Assembly: GCA_041628615.1 (NCBI GenBank)
Contig: JBFKOW010000055.1
Location: 1 to 18,880 of the forward strand
DNA from: JAMWZF01 sp041628615
GTDB lineage: Bacteria; Pseudomonadota; Alphaproteobacteria; Rhodobacterales; Rhodobacteraceae
Direction: 5' to 3'
DNA: 18,880 nucleotides
A model generated the notes under the pieces. That model was not told the DNA's origin and made no database searches. It was given only the letters and a program-made list of their open reading frames with translations. The position numbers and the translations under genes were made by a program. Below, piece by piece: positions 6,964 to 15,765 of this stretch; position 1 is the first letter of the stretch, and every line of letters begins with the position of its first letter.

Positions 6964-7028
6964 ATCGCCCGACAATGCGCCGGATCATGGCGGCTGCCCC
7001 CGCCGTCATGGGAAAATCGCGCCGGGAA

Positions 7029-7050
7029 GGTCCCGGACCCATCCGGGACC
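7029..7050 (+). repeat. Perfect 9-bp hairpin in the leader of the secreted-protein gene
   Basis: GGTCCCGGA (7029-7037) pairs perfectly with TCCGGGACC (7042-7050) around a CCCA loop. It lies 21 bases before the ATG at 7072 and just ahead of the ribosome binding site. No T run follows, so a classical terminator is unlikely; an mRNA-stabilising structure, an attenuating element or an operator fit better. Confidence 0.6.
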
Positions 7051-7071
7051 GGCAGAAGGGGGAGATTTGCC

Positions 7072-7839
7072 ATGATCCGCATTCCGAAACCGCTCCGCGC
7101 CGCCGCCCTGGCCGGCGCCGTCACGCTTGCGACGGGGCCCGCGGCGGCCGAGGATTTCCAGGGCAGCACGATCGAGGCCCGCGTTCTGGTGGGGTTCGAT
7201 CTCGATGCGTCCGCGGTCGCCGCCCGGCAGCCCGACGGCTGGGCACCGGTGACTCTGCCGCGCGGGCCGATGGCGGGCAGCAACGTGATCCTGTCGCTGA
7301 TCGACCGCCACCTGATCCGGGACGCCGAGGGCAACCCGGCCGACCCCGCCGCGGGGCTCGCCGCCGCGGTCATCGTCTATGGCGTTCAGCCGGACACACC
7401 GCCGCGCCTCTTCGTGGTCCGGGTGTTCGAACCCGAGCCGATGCAGGAAACCTACGGCAACTCGGTGGCCGCCTCCGTCACGCGAGAGAGCGAGACCAGC
7501 GCCGGCACCGATGGCCACCGCAGCGTCGACGAGGAATGGACGATTCGGACCGCCGGCGGCGCGGCGGTGCTGCGGCTGACTCATGCCGGGATCCCGCTCG
7601 CCTGGTCCACCGAGAACGAAGCGCGGCCCTTTTCGGCCGCCGATCCGGAATTCGGACGGATCTACCGCTACGACCAACTTGCCGGACTGGTGATGAACCC
7701 GGGCATCGGCCGCGAGATAGATGGCGCGGTGGACTTCGTCACGGATGCGCCGGAACTGGCCGACCTGTTCGGCGACGGCGCGGTGCCGGTCGCCGTGGTC
7801 ACCATCCCGGTCTACCTCCGCGAGGTCTACCTGCCCTGA
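7072..7839 (+). CDS. Secreted protein of unknown function
   Basis: This 255-residue protein has a clear Sec signal peptide (KPLR, then a hydrophobic run, cleavage likely after AAA at 26), so the mature protein of about 229 residues is periplasmic or exported. There are no cysteines and no further membrane segments. The mature part opens with IEARVLVGFDLDASAVAARQ and a GPMAGSNVILSLIDRHL stretch, followed by alternating hydrophobic strands, which suggests a beta-rich fold. I considered a distant link to acetoacetate decarboxylase-like folds, but no catalytic lysine motif convinces me. The ATG has a strong ribosome binding site (AGGGGGAG, about 8 bases upstream). It follows the diheme cytochrome by 108 bases in the same direction and faces lipA across 24 bases. 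Function cannot be assigned. Confidence 0.8.
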   Translation: MIRIPKPLRAAALAGAVTLATGPAAAEDFQGSTIEARVLVGFDLDASAVAARQPDGWAPVTLPRGPMAGSNVILSLIDRHLIRDAEGNPADPAAGLAAAVIVYGVQPDTPPRLFVVRVFEPEPMQETYGNSVAASVTRESETSAGTDGHRSVDEEWTIRTAGGAAVLRLTHAGIPLAWSTENEARPFSAADPEFGRIYRYDQLAGLVMNPGIGREIDGAVDFVTDAPELADLFGDGAVPVAVVTIPVYLREVYLP

Positions 7840-7863
7840 GCGCCGATACCAGCCAGCCGCCGG

Positions 7864-8820
7864 TCAGGCCCGGCCGAGCCGTTCGAGACGGGCCGCCCGC
7901 AGCCGGGCGAAATCGTCGCCGGCATGGTAGGACGAGCGGGTCAGCGGGGTCGCCGAGACCATCAGGAATCCCTTGCCGTAGGCGGCCTTCTCGTAAGCCT
8001 TGAACTCGTCGGGATGGACGAAGCGGTCGACCTTGTGGTGCTTCGGCGTGGGCTGGAGATACTGCCCGATGGTCAGGAAATCGATGTCGGCGGCGCGCAT
8101 GTCGTCCATCACCTGCAGCACCGCCTGCCGGTCCTCGCCGAGACCGACCATGATGCCCGACTTGGTGAACATCGCCGGGTCCATCTCCTTCACCCGCTGC
8201 AACAGGCGCAGCGAATGGAAATAGCGCGCGCCGGGGCGGACCGAAGGGTAGAGGCCGGGCACGGTCTCGAGGTTGTGGTTGAACACGTCGGGGCGGGCCT
8301 CGACCACGGTCTCGAGCGCGCTCGGGGCGCATTTCAGGAAATCCGGGGTCAGGATCTCGATGGTGGTGTCGGGGCTGCGCTTGCGGATCGCGCGGATCGT
8401 CATCGCGAAATGCTCGGCCCCGCCATCCTCGAGGTCGTCGCGGTCGACCGAGGTGATGACGACGTGGTTGAGGCCGAGCTTCTGCACCGCGTCGGCGACC
8501 CGGCCGGGTTCGAACAGGTCGAGCGCGTCGGGCCGGCCGGTGGCGATGTTGCAGAACGAACAGCCGCGGGTGCAGATGTCGCCCATGATCATCATCGTGG
8601 CGTGGCCCTGCGACCAGCATTCGCCGGCATTGGGACAGCCCGCCTCTTCGCAGACGGTGACGAGCTTGTGCTCGCGCATGATCTTGTGGGTCTCGAAGTA
8701 GCCCTTCGACGTCGGCGCCTTCACCCGGATCCAGTCGGGCTTCTTCGGCTGGACGTTGTCGGGCCGGTGGGCCTTCTCCGGGTGCCGTTCGGACGGAATC
8801 TTGAGATCGCGCGGGCTCAT
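7864..8820 (-). CDS. lipA: Lipoyl synthase
   Basis: This 318-residue radical-SAM enzyme inserts two sulfurs into octanoyl groups on lipoyl domains, making the lipoate of pyruvate and 2-oxoglutarate dehydrogenases. Both iron-sulfur clusters are encoded: the auxiliary cluster by C57, C62 and C68 (CEEAGCPNAGEC) and the SAM cluster by C83, C87 and C90 (CTRGCSFC). The conserved RSSYHA at about 295-300 contains the serine that ligates the auxiliary cluster. Further family blocks are VVITSVDRDDLEDGGAEH and FNHNLETVPGLYP. The ATG at 8820 is preceded by AGGAGG at good spacing and by a strong promoter. It is transcribed toward the secreted-protein gene, ending 24 bases from it. Confidence 0.97.
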   Translation of the reverse strand: MSPRDLKIPSERHPEKAHRPDNVQPKKPDWIRVKAPTSKGYFETHKIMREHKLVTVCEEAGCPNAGECWSQGHATMMIMGDICTRGCSFCNIATGRPDALDLFEPGRVADAVQKLGLNHVVITSVDRDDLEDGGAEHFAMTIRAIRKRSPDTTIEILTPDFLKCAPSALETVVEARPDVFNHNLETVPGLYPSVRPGARYFHSLRLLQRVKEMDPAMFTKSGIMVGLGEDRQAVLQVMDDMRAADIDFLTIGQYLQPTPKHHKVDRFVHPDEFKAYEKAAYGKGFLMVSATPLTRSSYHAGDDFARLRAARLERLGRA

Positions 8821-8841
8821 GCAGGGTCCTCCTGATGAGGC

Positions 8842-8870
8842 TATCTACTCTGCGAGCGGCGAATTTCCAA
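8842..8870 (-). promoter_or_regulatory. Promoter of lipA
   Basis: Read on the minus strand, TTGGAA (8865-8870) and TAGATA (8842-8847) are spaced by exactly 17 bases, a good sigma-70-type match in a GC-rich background. The AGGAGG ribosome binding site (8828-8833) follows, then the lipA ATG. Confidence 0.6.
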
Positions 8871-8944
8871 GCGGCGCCGCCCCGTGGAAGGCGGCCTTGC
8901 GCTGGCTGCATGGCGGCCGGCGAGCCGCCGCCGGGGGCCGGGGC

Positions 8945-10075
8945 TCAGCCGATGCGGGGCCCGAGCCTGCCCTGTTCGGCGTAGTGGCGGCGCAGCCTTT
9001 CGAGCGCGATGCGCAGGACGATCTTGCCCGACCGGGCGGCCCAGCCCATCCGCTTCTCGGCCAGTTCGAGACCTTCCAGGAAACAGCAGCAGCGCAGCGC
9101 CACGTCGCCAAGGCCGGGGCCGAGGTCGGACAGCGCCGCGGCGACCCGGGCGCGGGCCGCCTCGGGGGAACTGCCCTCGGACATGCCGCCCAGCCGGACC
9201 GGATCATCCGGCGCGATCCGCATCATCGCGTCCCAGTCCACCTCGTCGCCCGCGCCCATGCGGCTGATCTCGAAATCCTCGCGCAGGCGTTCGCCGGCGG
9301 CCACGAGCTCGCGGGTGAGGAAATGGCGGCCGTCGCGGTCGCGGCGGCGCGCCAGCCCGGCCAGCGGGCTTTCGGCCATGGGTCCGCGCAGCGCCGTGAC
9401 CTTGGCGCCGCGATGTCCGGATCCCGCGGCGGGCGCGCCGTCGCGGGCGAACGGGCTCTGGCTCTCTGCGAACCCGAGGGCGAGGTTCTCGGCCCGCGCC
9501 AGCAGGCCCTTGAGCGCGGCCCGCCCCGCGGCGGTGACCCGGTAGCGGGTGATCCGGCCCGGCGCCCCGCTCAGGGTGATCCAGTCGCGCAGCGCCAGCT
9601 TCTGGGCGATGTCGCGTTCGACCACAGCCGAGCGCGAGGTATCGCCATCGGGCCCCTCGCGCACCACGACCGCCTTGTCCATGTTCTCGGCCGCGGCCAG
9701 CACCGCGCCGGTCTCGCACATGCGCCGCAGGATGCGGGCCGCCTCCGCCTCGAACCGCTCGCGGGCCTCCTGCCGCTCGGGTTCGCAGCGCAGCGACACC
9801 GGCGCGTCCTCGCCGCGTTCGAGCCCCTGCCGGTCGGCCTGGGTCAGCAGGTCGCCCGACAGCCGCCGGATGCCGCCGTCGATCAGCGGGTCGTCCCGCT
9901 GCCCCTCCACCTTGCGGATCTGCCGCAGGATGGTCGAGGCGTGCACGCCCATCGCGCGGGCGACGCCGCGGATCGGCACTTCGATTTCGGTATGCAGCAT
10001 GTAGTGCCGCACTGCGTCGGGAACCCAGTCCGGCAGCACGAGCACCGTCAGGCGGCGGGTCAATCCCTTGGTCAT
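8945..10075 (-). CDS. HTH regulator, DUF6456-like
   Basis: This 376-residue soluble protein has a helix-turn-helix near the N terminus (about 33-57, PIRGVARAMGVHASTILRQI) and a second winged-helix-like region around 130-200 (SAVVERDIAQKLALRDWITL and RYRVTAAGRAALKGLLA). The C-terminal part from about 225, with GRHFLTRELVAAGERLREDFE and GPGLGDVALRCCCFLEGLELAEKRMGW, resembles what is called DUF6456 in alphaproteobacteria. A role as DNA-binding regulator is inferred from the two HTH-like regions; targets are unknown. The ATG at 10075 has GGGAG about 8 bases upstream. It is divergent from a DUF6477-like gene, and the shared 244-base spacer holds an exact CtrA site and DnaA box placed as expected to control this gene. 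Confidence 0.82.
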   Translation of the reverse strand: MTKGLTRRLTVLVLPDWVPDAVRHYMLHTEIEVPIRGVARAMGVHASTILRQIRKVEGQRDDPLIDGGIRRLSGDLLTQADRQGLERGEDAPVSLRCEPERQEARERFEAEAARILRRMCETGAVLAAAENMDKAVVVREGPDGDTSRSAVVERDIAQKLALRDWITLSGAPGRITRYRVTAAGRAALKGLLARAENLALGFAESQSPFARDGAPAAGSGHRGAKVTALRGPMAESPLAGLARRRDRDGRHFLTRELVAAGERLREDFEISRMGAGDEVDWDAMMRIAPDDPVRLGGMSEGSSPEAARARVAAALSDLGPGLGDVALRCCCFLEGLELAEKRMGWAARSGKIVLRIALERLRRHYAEQGRLGPRIG

Positions 10076-10123
10076 GAGGTGTCTCCCGATGACGTCTATG
10101 GTCCTGCCCCAACAAGCCCCAGT

Positions 10124-10132
10124 TGTGGATAA
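10124..10132 (-). promoter_or_regulatory. DnaA box
   Basis: On the minus strand the nonamer reads TTATCCACA, an exact match to the DnaA box consensus TTATNCACA. It overlaps the 3' end of a -10-like TAGGTT (10131-10136, minus strand) in front of the DUF6456-like gene. Binding by DnaA is inference from the motif; only one exact box is seen in the spacer. Confidence 0.55.
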
Positions 10133-10147
10133 CCTAGGGTTGTATGG

Positions 10148-10162
10148 TTAACCGGGCGTTAA
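10148..10162. promoter_or_regulatory. CtrA binding site (TTAA-N7-TTAA)
   Basis: TTAA-CCGGGCG-TTAA is an exact match to the palindromic consensus of the alphaproteobacterial cell-cycle/motility regulator CtrA. It lies 11 bases upstream of a -10-like TAGGTT (minus strand, 10131-10136), the geometry of a CtrA site covering the -35 region of a promoter reading into the DUF6456-like gene. The motif would be rare by chance in DNA this GC-rich. Confidence 0.65.
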
Positions 10163-10247
10163 TTCCGGCTGAAACCAAGGATTATCTTCAAGTTGTAACC
10201 ATTGATAATCGCACCGTTCTCAGATCGCGAACAATCGGCAACACACG

Positions 10248-10262
10248 TTAAAGTTGTGTAAA
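10248..10262. promoter_or_regulatory. Near-consensus second CtrA-type site
   Basis: TTAA-AGTTGTG-TAAA differs from the CtrA consensus TTAA-N7-TTAA by one base in the second half. It lies about 60 bases before the DUF6477-like start, with an AT-rich TAAATTATG over its right half that could serve as a -10. It may be the site controlling the rightward gene. Confidence 0.35.
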
Positions 10263-10319
10263 TTATGAGGCGGCAAGCACACGCCTTGTCAGATTGACAG
10301 TCGCCACTGGGGGCCAGAC

Positions 10320-10622
10320 ATGCAAGATCTGCTCACGATGATTTCCAGCCTGCGGCGTCCGTCGCTGCTGATTCGCGCCGCCCGATTCGGGGTCAACGAC
10401 TACGATCGCGAGCGCCAGTTGCCACGGATCCTGGGCCAGTCCTCCGCGCCGCGGCCGGGACTGGCGGTGATGAAGCTGCTGGAACTGGAGGCCGACCTCG
10501 AGGACCGCCGCGCCCGCAAGGCCGCCGACTATTCGGTCGCGCGGCACCTCGACGTCATCATCGCGCTGATGGGCGAGGCCCGGGTCCTGCGGGCGACGTC
10601 GGCCCGCGCGGACGGCCTCTGA
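10320..10622 (+). CDS. Small DUF6477-like protein
   Basis: This 100-residue protein resembles the DUF6477 family of Rhodobacterales: it opens LLTMISSLRRPSLLIRAARFGVNDYDRERQLPRILG, is arginine-rich, and ends with ARHLDVIIALMGEARVLRA. There is no signal peptide and no membrane segment; it appears to be a basic, mostly helical cytoplasmic protein. The ATG is preceded by CTGGGGGCC about 5-10 bases upstream. It is transcribed away from the DUF6456-like regulator, and the spacer carries CtrA-type motifs, so a link to the CtrA regulon (motility, cell cycle or gene-transfer-agent control in this order) is plausible but inferred. The family name is from memory of the sequence pattern. Confidence 0.75.
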   Translation: MQDLLTMISSLRRPSLLIRAARFGVNDYDRERQLPRILGQSSAPRPGLAVMKLLELEADLEDRRARKAADYSVARHLDVIIALMGEARVLRATSARADGL

Positions 10623-10623
10623 T

Positions 10624-10655
10624 GCGGCCGGACCCGATCGCCGGCCGCCTTTCCG
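10624..10655. terminator. Hairpin between convergent genes, likely terminator
   Basis: GCGGCCGG (10624-10631) pairs perfectly with CCGGCCGC (10641-10648) around a 9-base loop, directly after the stop of the DUF6477-like gene and followed by CTTTCC. It lies between two convergent genes, so it could end transcripts from both sides. The T run is short. Confidence 0.5.
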
Positions 10656-10696
10656 TTCGCCGCGCCCGCCGGCCGAACTGACAGACGACCGCCGTT

Positions 10697-12238
10697 CTAC
10701 CCGAAGGCGTCCGGAACGCTGCGCTTCTTCTCGGCCACGTAGGCGGTCAGGGCCTCCTCGGTCTCCACCGCCAGCGCCGGTTTCTGGTACTGGCCCAGCA
10801 GCCGGGTGACACGGGCTGCGGCCAGCGCCTGGGCGTCGCGGCCGCCTTCCTCGGCCCAGGTCTCGTACGGCTTGTAGTCGAGAACCTGGGTTCGCCAGAA
10901 CGCCTGCTTGAAATTCGCCTGGGTGTGGGCGCAGCCAAGGTAGTGACCGCCCGGACCGACCTCGCGGATGGCGTCCATACCCTGGCCGTTCTCGCTGATG
11001 TCGATGCCGCGGGCGAAGTGGTGCAGGACGCCCAGCTGGTCGGCATCCAGCACGAACTTTTCGAAACTGGCGACAAGCCCGCCTTCGAGCCAGCCGCAGG
11101 CATGCAGCATGAAGTTCACCCCCGACAGCAGGCCGGCGTTCAGGCTGTTGGCGCTTTCGTAGGCGGCCTGCGCATCGGGCAGCTTGGCGCCGTTGAACGC
11201 CCCGGCCGAGCGGTAGGGCAGGCCCATCCGGCGGGCCAGCTGGCCCGCGCCGTAGGTGATCTGCGCCGCCTCCGGGGTGCCGAAGGTGGGCGCGCCCGAG
11301 TTCATGTCGATCGAGGTCACGAAGGCGCCGAAGATCACCGGCGCGCCGGGCCGGATCAGCTGGGAATAGGCCACTCCCGCCATCACCTCGGCCAGGACCT
11401 GGGTCAGCGTGCCCGCCACCGTCACCGGCGCCATCGCCCCGCCGACGATGAACGGCGACACGATGCAGGCCTGCCCGGCGGCGGCATAGACCTCCAGCGC
11501 CCCCATCATCGTCGAATCGAAGGTCAGCGGCGAGTTGATGTTGATGAGCGAGGTCATCACGCAGTTCTCGGCCACGAAGTCCTTGCCGAAGAGGATGCCG
11601 CACATCTCGACCGAATCCGCCGCCCGCTCGGGCTCGGTGACCGCGCCCATGAAGGGCTTGTCCGACAGGGTCATGTGGGCCAGCAGCATGTCCAGGTGGC
11701 GCTTGTTCACCGCAACGTCGGTCGGTTCGCAGACGGTGCCGCCGGAATGGTGCAGCCATTTCGACATGTAGCCCAGCTTCACGAAGGTGCGGAAATCCTC
11801 GATCGTGGCGTAGCGGCGGCCGCCGTCGAGGTCGCGCACGAAGGGCGGCCCGTAGACCGGGGCGAGCACCAGCTTGTTGCCGCCGATCTCGACGTTGCGG
11901 TCGGGATTGCGGGCGTGCTGAACGAAGCTGGACGGCGCGGTGGCGCAGAGCTTGCGGGCGAGGCCGCGCGGGATGTGGACCCGTTCGCCCTTCACGTCCG
12001 CCCCGGCCGCCCGCCAGCGGTCCAGCGCGCCGGGATTGTCGACGAAGGCGACGCCGATCTCCTCGAGCACGGTCTCGGCATTGGCCTCGATGATCTCGAG
12101 CGCCTCCTCGGTCAGAATGTCGAGGGTGGGGATGTTGCGTTCGAGCACCTTCGCGGTGTCGAAACTCACCGCCTGCCGCTCGGCCCGCCGCGCGGCACCG
12201 CCGCCGCCCCTGCGCCCTGCCCGCGCCGTATCCGTCAT
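10697..12238 (-). CDS. MttB-superfamily methyltransferase (non-pyrrolysine)
   Basis: This 513-residue protein belongs to the trimethylamine methyltransferase MttB superfamily, whose members move a methyl group from quaternary or tertiary amines to a corrinoid protein. Family blocks include IPTLDILTEEALEIIEANAETVLEEIGV near the N terminus, GPPFVRDLDGGRRYATIEDFRTFVKL, SPLTFDSTMMGALEVYA, FGAFVTSIDMNSGAPTFGTPE and the C-terminal YKPYETW. The reading frame has no internal TAG, so it is the non-pyrrolysine type, like the glycine betaine enzyme MtgB; the substrate is unknown. The terminating codon is TAG, but it comes where the family ends. GGGAGAGG lies before ATG 12238. No corrinoid protein or MtaA/MtvA-like partner is in the window. 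Confidence 0.9.
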   Translation of the reverse strand: MTDTARAGRRGGGGAARRAERQAVSFDTAKVLERNIPTLDILTEEALEIIEANAETVLEEIGVAFVDNPGALDRWRAAGADVKGERVHIPRGLARKLCATAPSSFVQHARNPDRNVEIGGNKLVLAPVYGPPFVRDLDGGRRYATIEDFRTFVKLGYMSKWLHHSGGTVCEPTDVAVNKRHLDMLLAHMTLSDKPFMGAVTEPERAADSVEMCGILFGKDFVAENCVMTSLININSPLTFDSTMMGALEVYAAAGQACIVSPFIVGGAMAPVTVAGTLTQVLAEVMAGVAYSQLIRPGAPVIFGAFVTSIDMNSGAPTFGTPEAAQITYGAGQLARRMGLPYRSAGAFNGAKLPDAQAAYESANSLNAGLLSGVNFMLHACGWLEGGLVASFEKFVLDADQLGVLHHFARGIDISENGQGMDAIREVGPGGHYLGCAHTQANFKQAFWRTQVLDYKPYETWAEEGGRDAQALAAARVTRLLGQYQKPALAVETEEALTAYVAEKKRSVPDAFG

Positions 12239-12481
12239 CGCACACCTCTCCCGTTGGTGGGTCGCAACCTCATACGACCGCCCCGGCCCGGCGGGTGAGG
12301 GAAATGCGTCCTCCGGGGGGCGAAAACGACATGAACCGGCCCGGTGATCCGGGATTCTCCGCGGCGCCGATGGCGGTCCGGAGTGTTCGACTTGGTGACG
12401 GCGCCTCTGCGGTGCTAGGCTCGGCTCCAGCCGATGCCTTTGGGCGCGGCGCGTGACGGTTCCCGGGCGGAGGTTTCGAGG
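12239..12481. other. Divergent spacer between the MttB-like and DUF924 genes
   Basis: This 243-base spacer holds two divergent starts. On the plus strand a weak promoter-like pair, TTGGTG (12392-12397) and TAGGCT (12416-12421), is spaced by 18 bases and would serve the DUF924 gene. GGAGG at 12469-12473 is its ribosome binding site. I found no convincing promoter for the minus-strand methyltransferase and no extended repeat or coding signal. Confidence 0.4.
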
Positions 12482-13129
12482 ATGGCAAAGGCAGAAACCG
12501 GATTCGATCCGCAGGAAGTCCTTGATTTCTGGTTTCCCGACAACGGCTTCTGGGAAACGCCCGAATCCTTTCAGGCATGGATCGAACACCGGATGTATGG
12601 TGGCGTCGATGACCACATCTGCGCGAACTGCGCCGCGCTGACCGAGGCCGCGGCGCGCGGCCTGCTGGATCACTGGGCCGAAACCCCGCAGGGACGGCTC
12701 GCCCTGCTGATCGCGCTGGACCAGTTTCCCCGGTCGCTCTGGCGCGACACGCCCTCAGCCTTCGCGCAGGACATCAAGGCGACGCGGCTGGTGCTGGAAG
12801 GGATCGAGACCGGCCATGTCGCCGCCCTCAAGCCCTGGGAACGGCTGTTCTGCATCATCGCGCTCGGCCATTGCGAGGGGCCCGGCCATCTCGCCCGGAT
12901 CGACCTGATCGACCAGTTGTCCGAGGGCATCATCGCCGAGCTTCCGCCGGCGCTGGCGCCGCTGGCGGACGGCCTGCGCGCCCAGAACATGCGTTTGCGC
13001 GGGGTCATCGAACGGTTCGGCCGGCACCCGCACCGCAACCCGATCTACGGACGGCTCTCGACCCCGGAGGAAGAGGCCTACATCGCGTCGGGCGACTTCC
13101 CGCACGTCAGGCAGGACGACCCGGCCTGA
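12482..13129 (+). CDS. DUF924 family protein
   Basis: This 215-residue soluble protein matches DUF924 (PF06041), an all-helical, TPR-like family of unknown biochemical role. The typical blocks are present: VLDFWFPDNGFW near the start, PQGRLALLIALDQFPRSLWRDTPSAFAQD in the middle, and IERFGRHPHRNPIYGRLSTPEEEAYI at the C terminus. The ATG at 12482 is chosen for its GGAGG at 8 bases spacing and for the match to the family N terminus; an in-frame ATG at 12434 would add 16 unlikely residues. It precedes guaA by 86 bases in the same direction, but guaA appears to have its own promoter. Nothing in the context reveals its function. Confidence 0.88.
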   Translation: MAKAETGFDPQEVLDFWFPDNGFWETPESFQAWIEHRMYGGVDDHICANCAALTEAAARGLLDHWAETPQGRLALLIALDQFPRSLWRDTPSAFAQDIKATRLVLEGIETGHVAALKPWERLFCIIALGHCEGPGHLARIDLIDQLSEGIIAELPPALAPLADGLRAQNMRLRGVIERFGRHPHRNPIYGRLSTPEEEAYIASGDFPHVRQDDPA

Positions 13130-13178
13130 TCCGGTCCGGGGCTGGCGTCGGGATGGCCGACGGGGCAGGCGATCCGGC

Positions 13179-13207
13179 TTGCGCGCAGCCGGGCGAGACA
13201 CTACTGC
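13179..13207 (+). promoter_or_regulatory. Possible guaA promoter giving a near-leaderless mRNA
   Basis: TTGCGC (13179-13184) and TACTGC (13202-13207) are 17 bases apart. The guaA ATG comes only 8 bases after the -10, and no ribosome binding site is visible in front of it, so transcription could begin at or next to the start codon. Confidence 0.3.
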
Positions 13208-13215
13208 CATGCGCC

Positions 13216-14771
<1,556 letters not shown>

Positions 14772-14775
<4 letters not shown>

Positions 14776-15419
14776 TCCTGCGGCTGGTCCGCGTCGCGGC
14801 CGGGCTGCTTCTGCTGACCTTCCTCGCGGTGGCGGGCTGGACCCTGCTCTGGCCCCTGCCCGATCCGTCCGCGCCGCCGCCGCGGGCCGACGCGATCCTC
14901 TGCCTCGGCGCCGGGGTCGGCGCGGACGGGTCGATCCCCGAGGCCGCGCGGGGCCGGCTGCGGACCTGCGCCGCGCTCCACGCCGCCGGGGCCGCACCGG
15001 TCGTCCTCGTCTCCGAGGGCACCCACCCGGAGGGCACCGTGCCGGGCGCGGTGGCGATGGCCGCCTTCGCCCGCGACCTCGGCGTGCCGGCCGACGCGAT
15101 CGTCCGGGAGGACCGCGCCCGATCGACGCTGCAGAACGCGCTGTTCGCGCGCTTCCAGTTGCCCGAGGCCCGGACCGTGATCGTGGTGACCGAGACGTTC
15201 CACCTGCCGCGCGCCTGGGCCTCGCACCGATGGGCGGGCTTCGACCGGGTCGTCCCGGTCGCCTCGGGCCGGATGCGGCCCGCCGGATGGCCGGACCGGG
15301 CCCGGCTCCTGCTGCGCGAGACGCTGGCGATCTGGTTCAACGCCGCCCGCGCCGCGGCCTTCTCGGCCGCCGGGCTGACCGGGATGCCCGCGCCGGCGCG
15401 GCTCGGCTGGCTCGAATGA
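14772..15419 (+). CDS. YdcF/ElyC/SanA-like (DUF218) membrane protein
   Basis: This 215-residue protein has an N-terminal membrane anchor (about 4-24) followed by a DUF218 domain: ADAILCLGAGVGADGSIPEAARGRLRTCAALH, a central REDRARSTLQNALFAR and then VIVVTETFHLPRAWASHRWAG. E. coli relatives (SanA, ElyC, YdcF) are tied to envelope integrity and peptidoglycan lipid carrier metabolism, with unclear chemistry. ATG 14772 overlaps the guaA stop (ATGA); a GTG at 14766 in frame is possible but less likely. The linkage to guaA seems to be simple co-transcription rather than a shared pathway. Confidence 0.85.
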
Positions 15420-15477
15420 CGCCCCGGGCTTGCCGCCGCGGGACCGCCGCGCCAGTTTCGCCGGGACAGGAGACCCG

Positions 15478-15765
15478 ATGACCGACCCGATGATCCGCCT
15501 GACCGGCACCCTGACCTGCCCACCGGAGGAGGCCGCCGCGGTCCGCGCCGCGCTGCCGGCCCATGTCGCGCTGACCCGGGCCGAGCCCGGCTGCCTGTCC
15601 TTCGAGGTCACCGAAACGGCGCCCGACGTCTTCGCGGTGGACGAGCTGTTCCGCGACCGCGCCGCCTTCGAGGCGCACCAGGTCCGGACCCGGGCCAGCG
15701 ACTGGTTCGCGGTGACCGCGGGCCATGCGCGGGACTTCACCGTCGAGGAGGTCGGCGGCGCATGA
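15478..15765 (+). CDS. Antibiotic biosynthesis monooxygenase (ABM) domain protein
   Basis: This 95-residue protein is a single ABM domain (PF03992), a small ferredoxin-like fold that usually dimerises. The pattern is typical: RLTGTLTCPPEEAAAVRAAL, then LTRAEPGCLSFEV, then VDELFRDRAAFEAHQVRTRASDW. Such proteins act as cofactor-free monooxygenases, quinone- or heme-degrading enzymes, or have no known activity; the substrate here is unknown. ATG 15478 has AGGAG at 5 bases spacing and is preferred to the ATG at 15430. Its stop overlaps the start of the EamA transporter (ATGA), so the two are a coupled pair, perhaps disposing of and exporting a shared compound, which is speculation. Confidence 0.85.
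   Translation: MTDPMIRLTGTLTCPPEEAAAVRAALPAHVALTRAEPGCLSFEVTETAPDVFAVDELFRDRAAFEAHQVRTRASDWFAVTAGHARDFTVEEVGGA

Noticed and set aside
10076..10319. AT-rich spacer with DnaA box as the chromosomal replication origin.
   Set aside because: Only one exact DnaA box is present and none of the usual origin neighbours (dnaA, hemE, parAB, gidA) is in the window; a regulatory region explains it better.
10697..10699. The MttB-like gene ends in TAG, which encodes pyrrolysine in archaeal mttB.
   Set aside because: The TAG falls at the normal C terminus of the family, and the sequence after it shows no family similarity. Pyrrolysine in MttB lies well inside the protein, where this frame has sense codons.
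10925..12298. Long open frame on the strand opposite the MttB-like gene.
   Set aside because: It mirrors the codon pattern of a confidently identified gene, is rich in His, Arg, Gly and Asp, and has no domain-like pattern; a GC-driven shadow.
13130..13215. Purine riboswitch ahead of guaA.
   Set aside because: The gap is only 86 bases and shows none of the paired stems or conserved loop cores expected.
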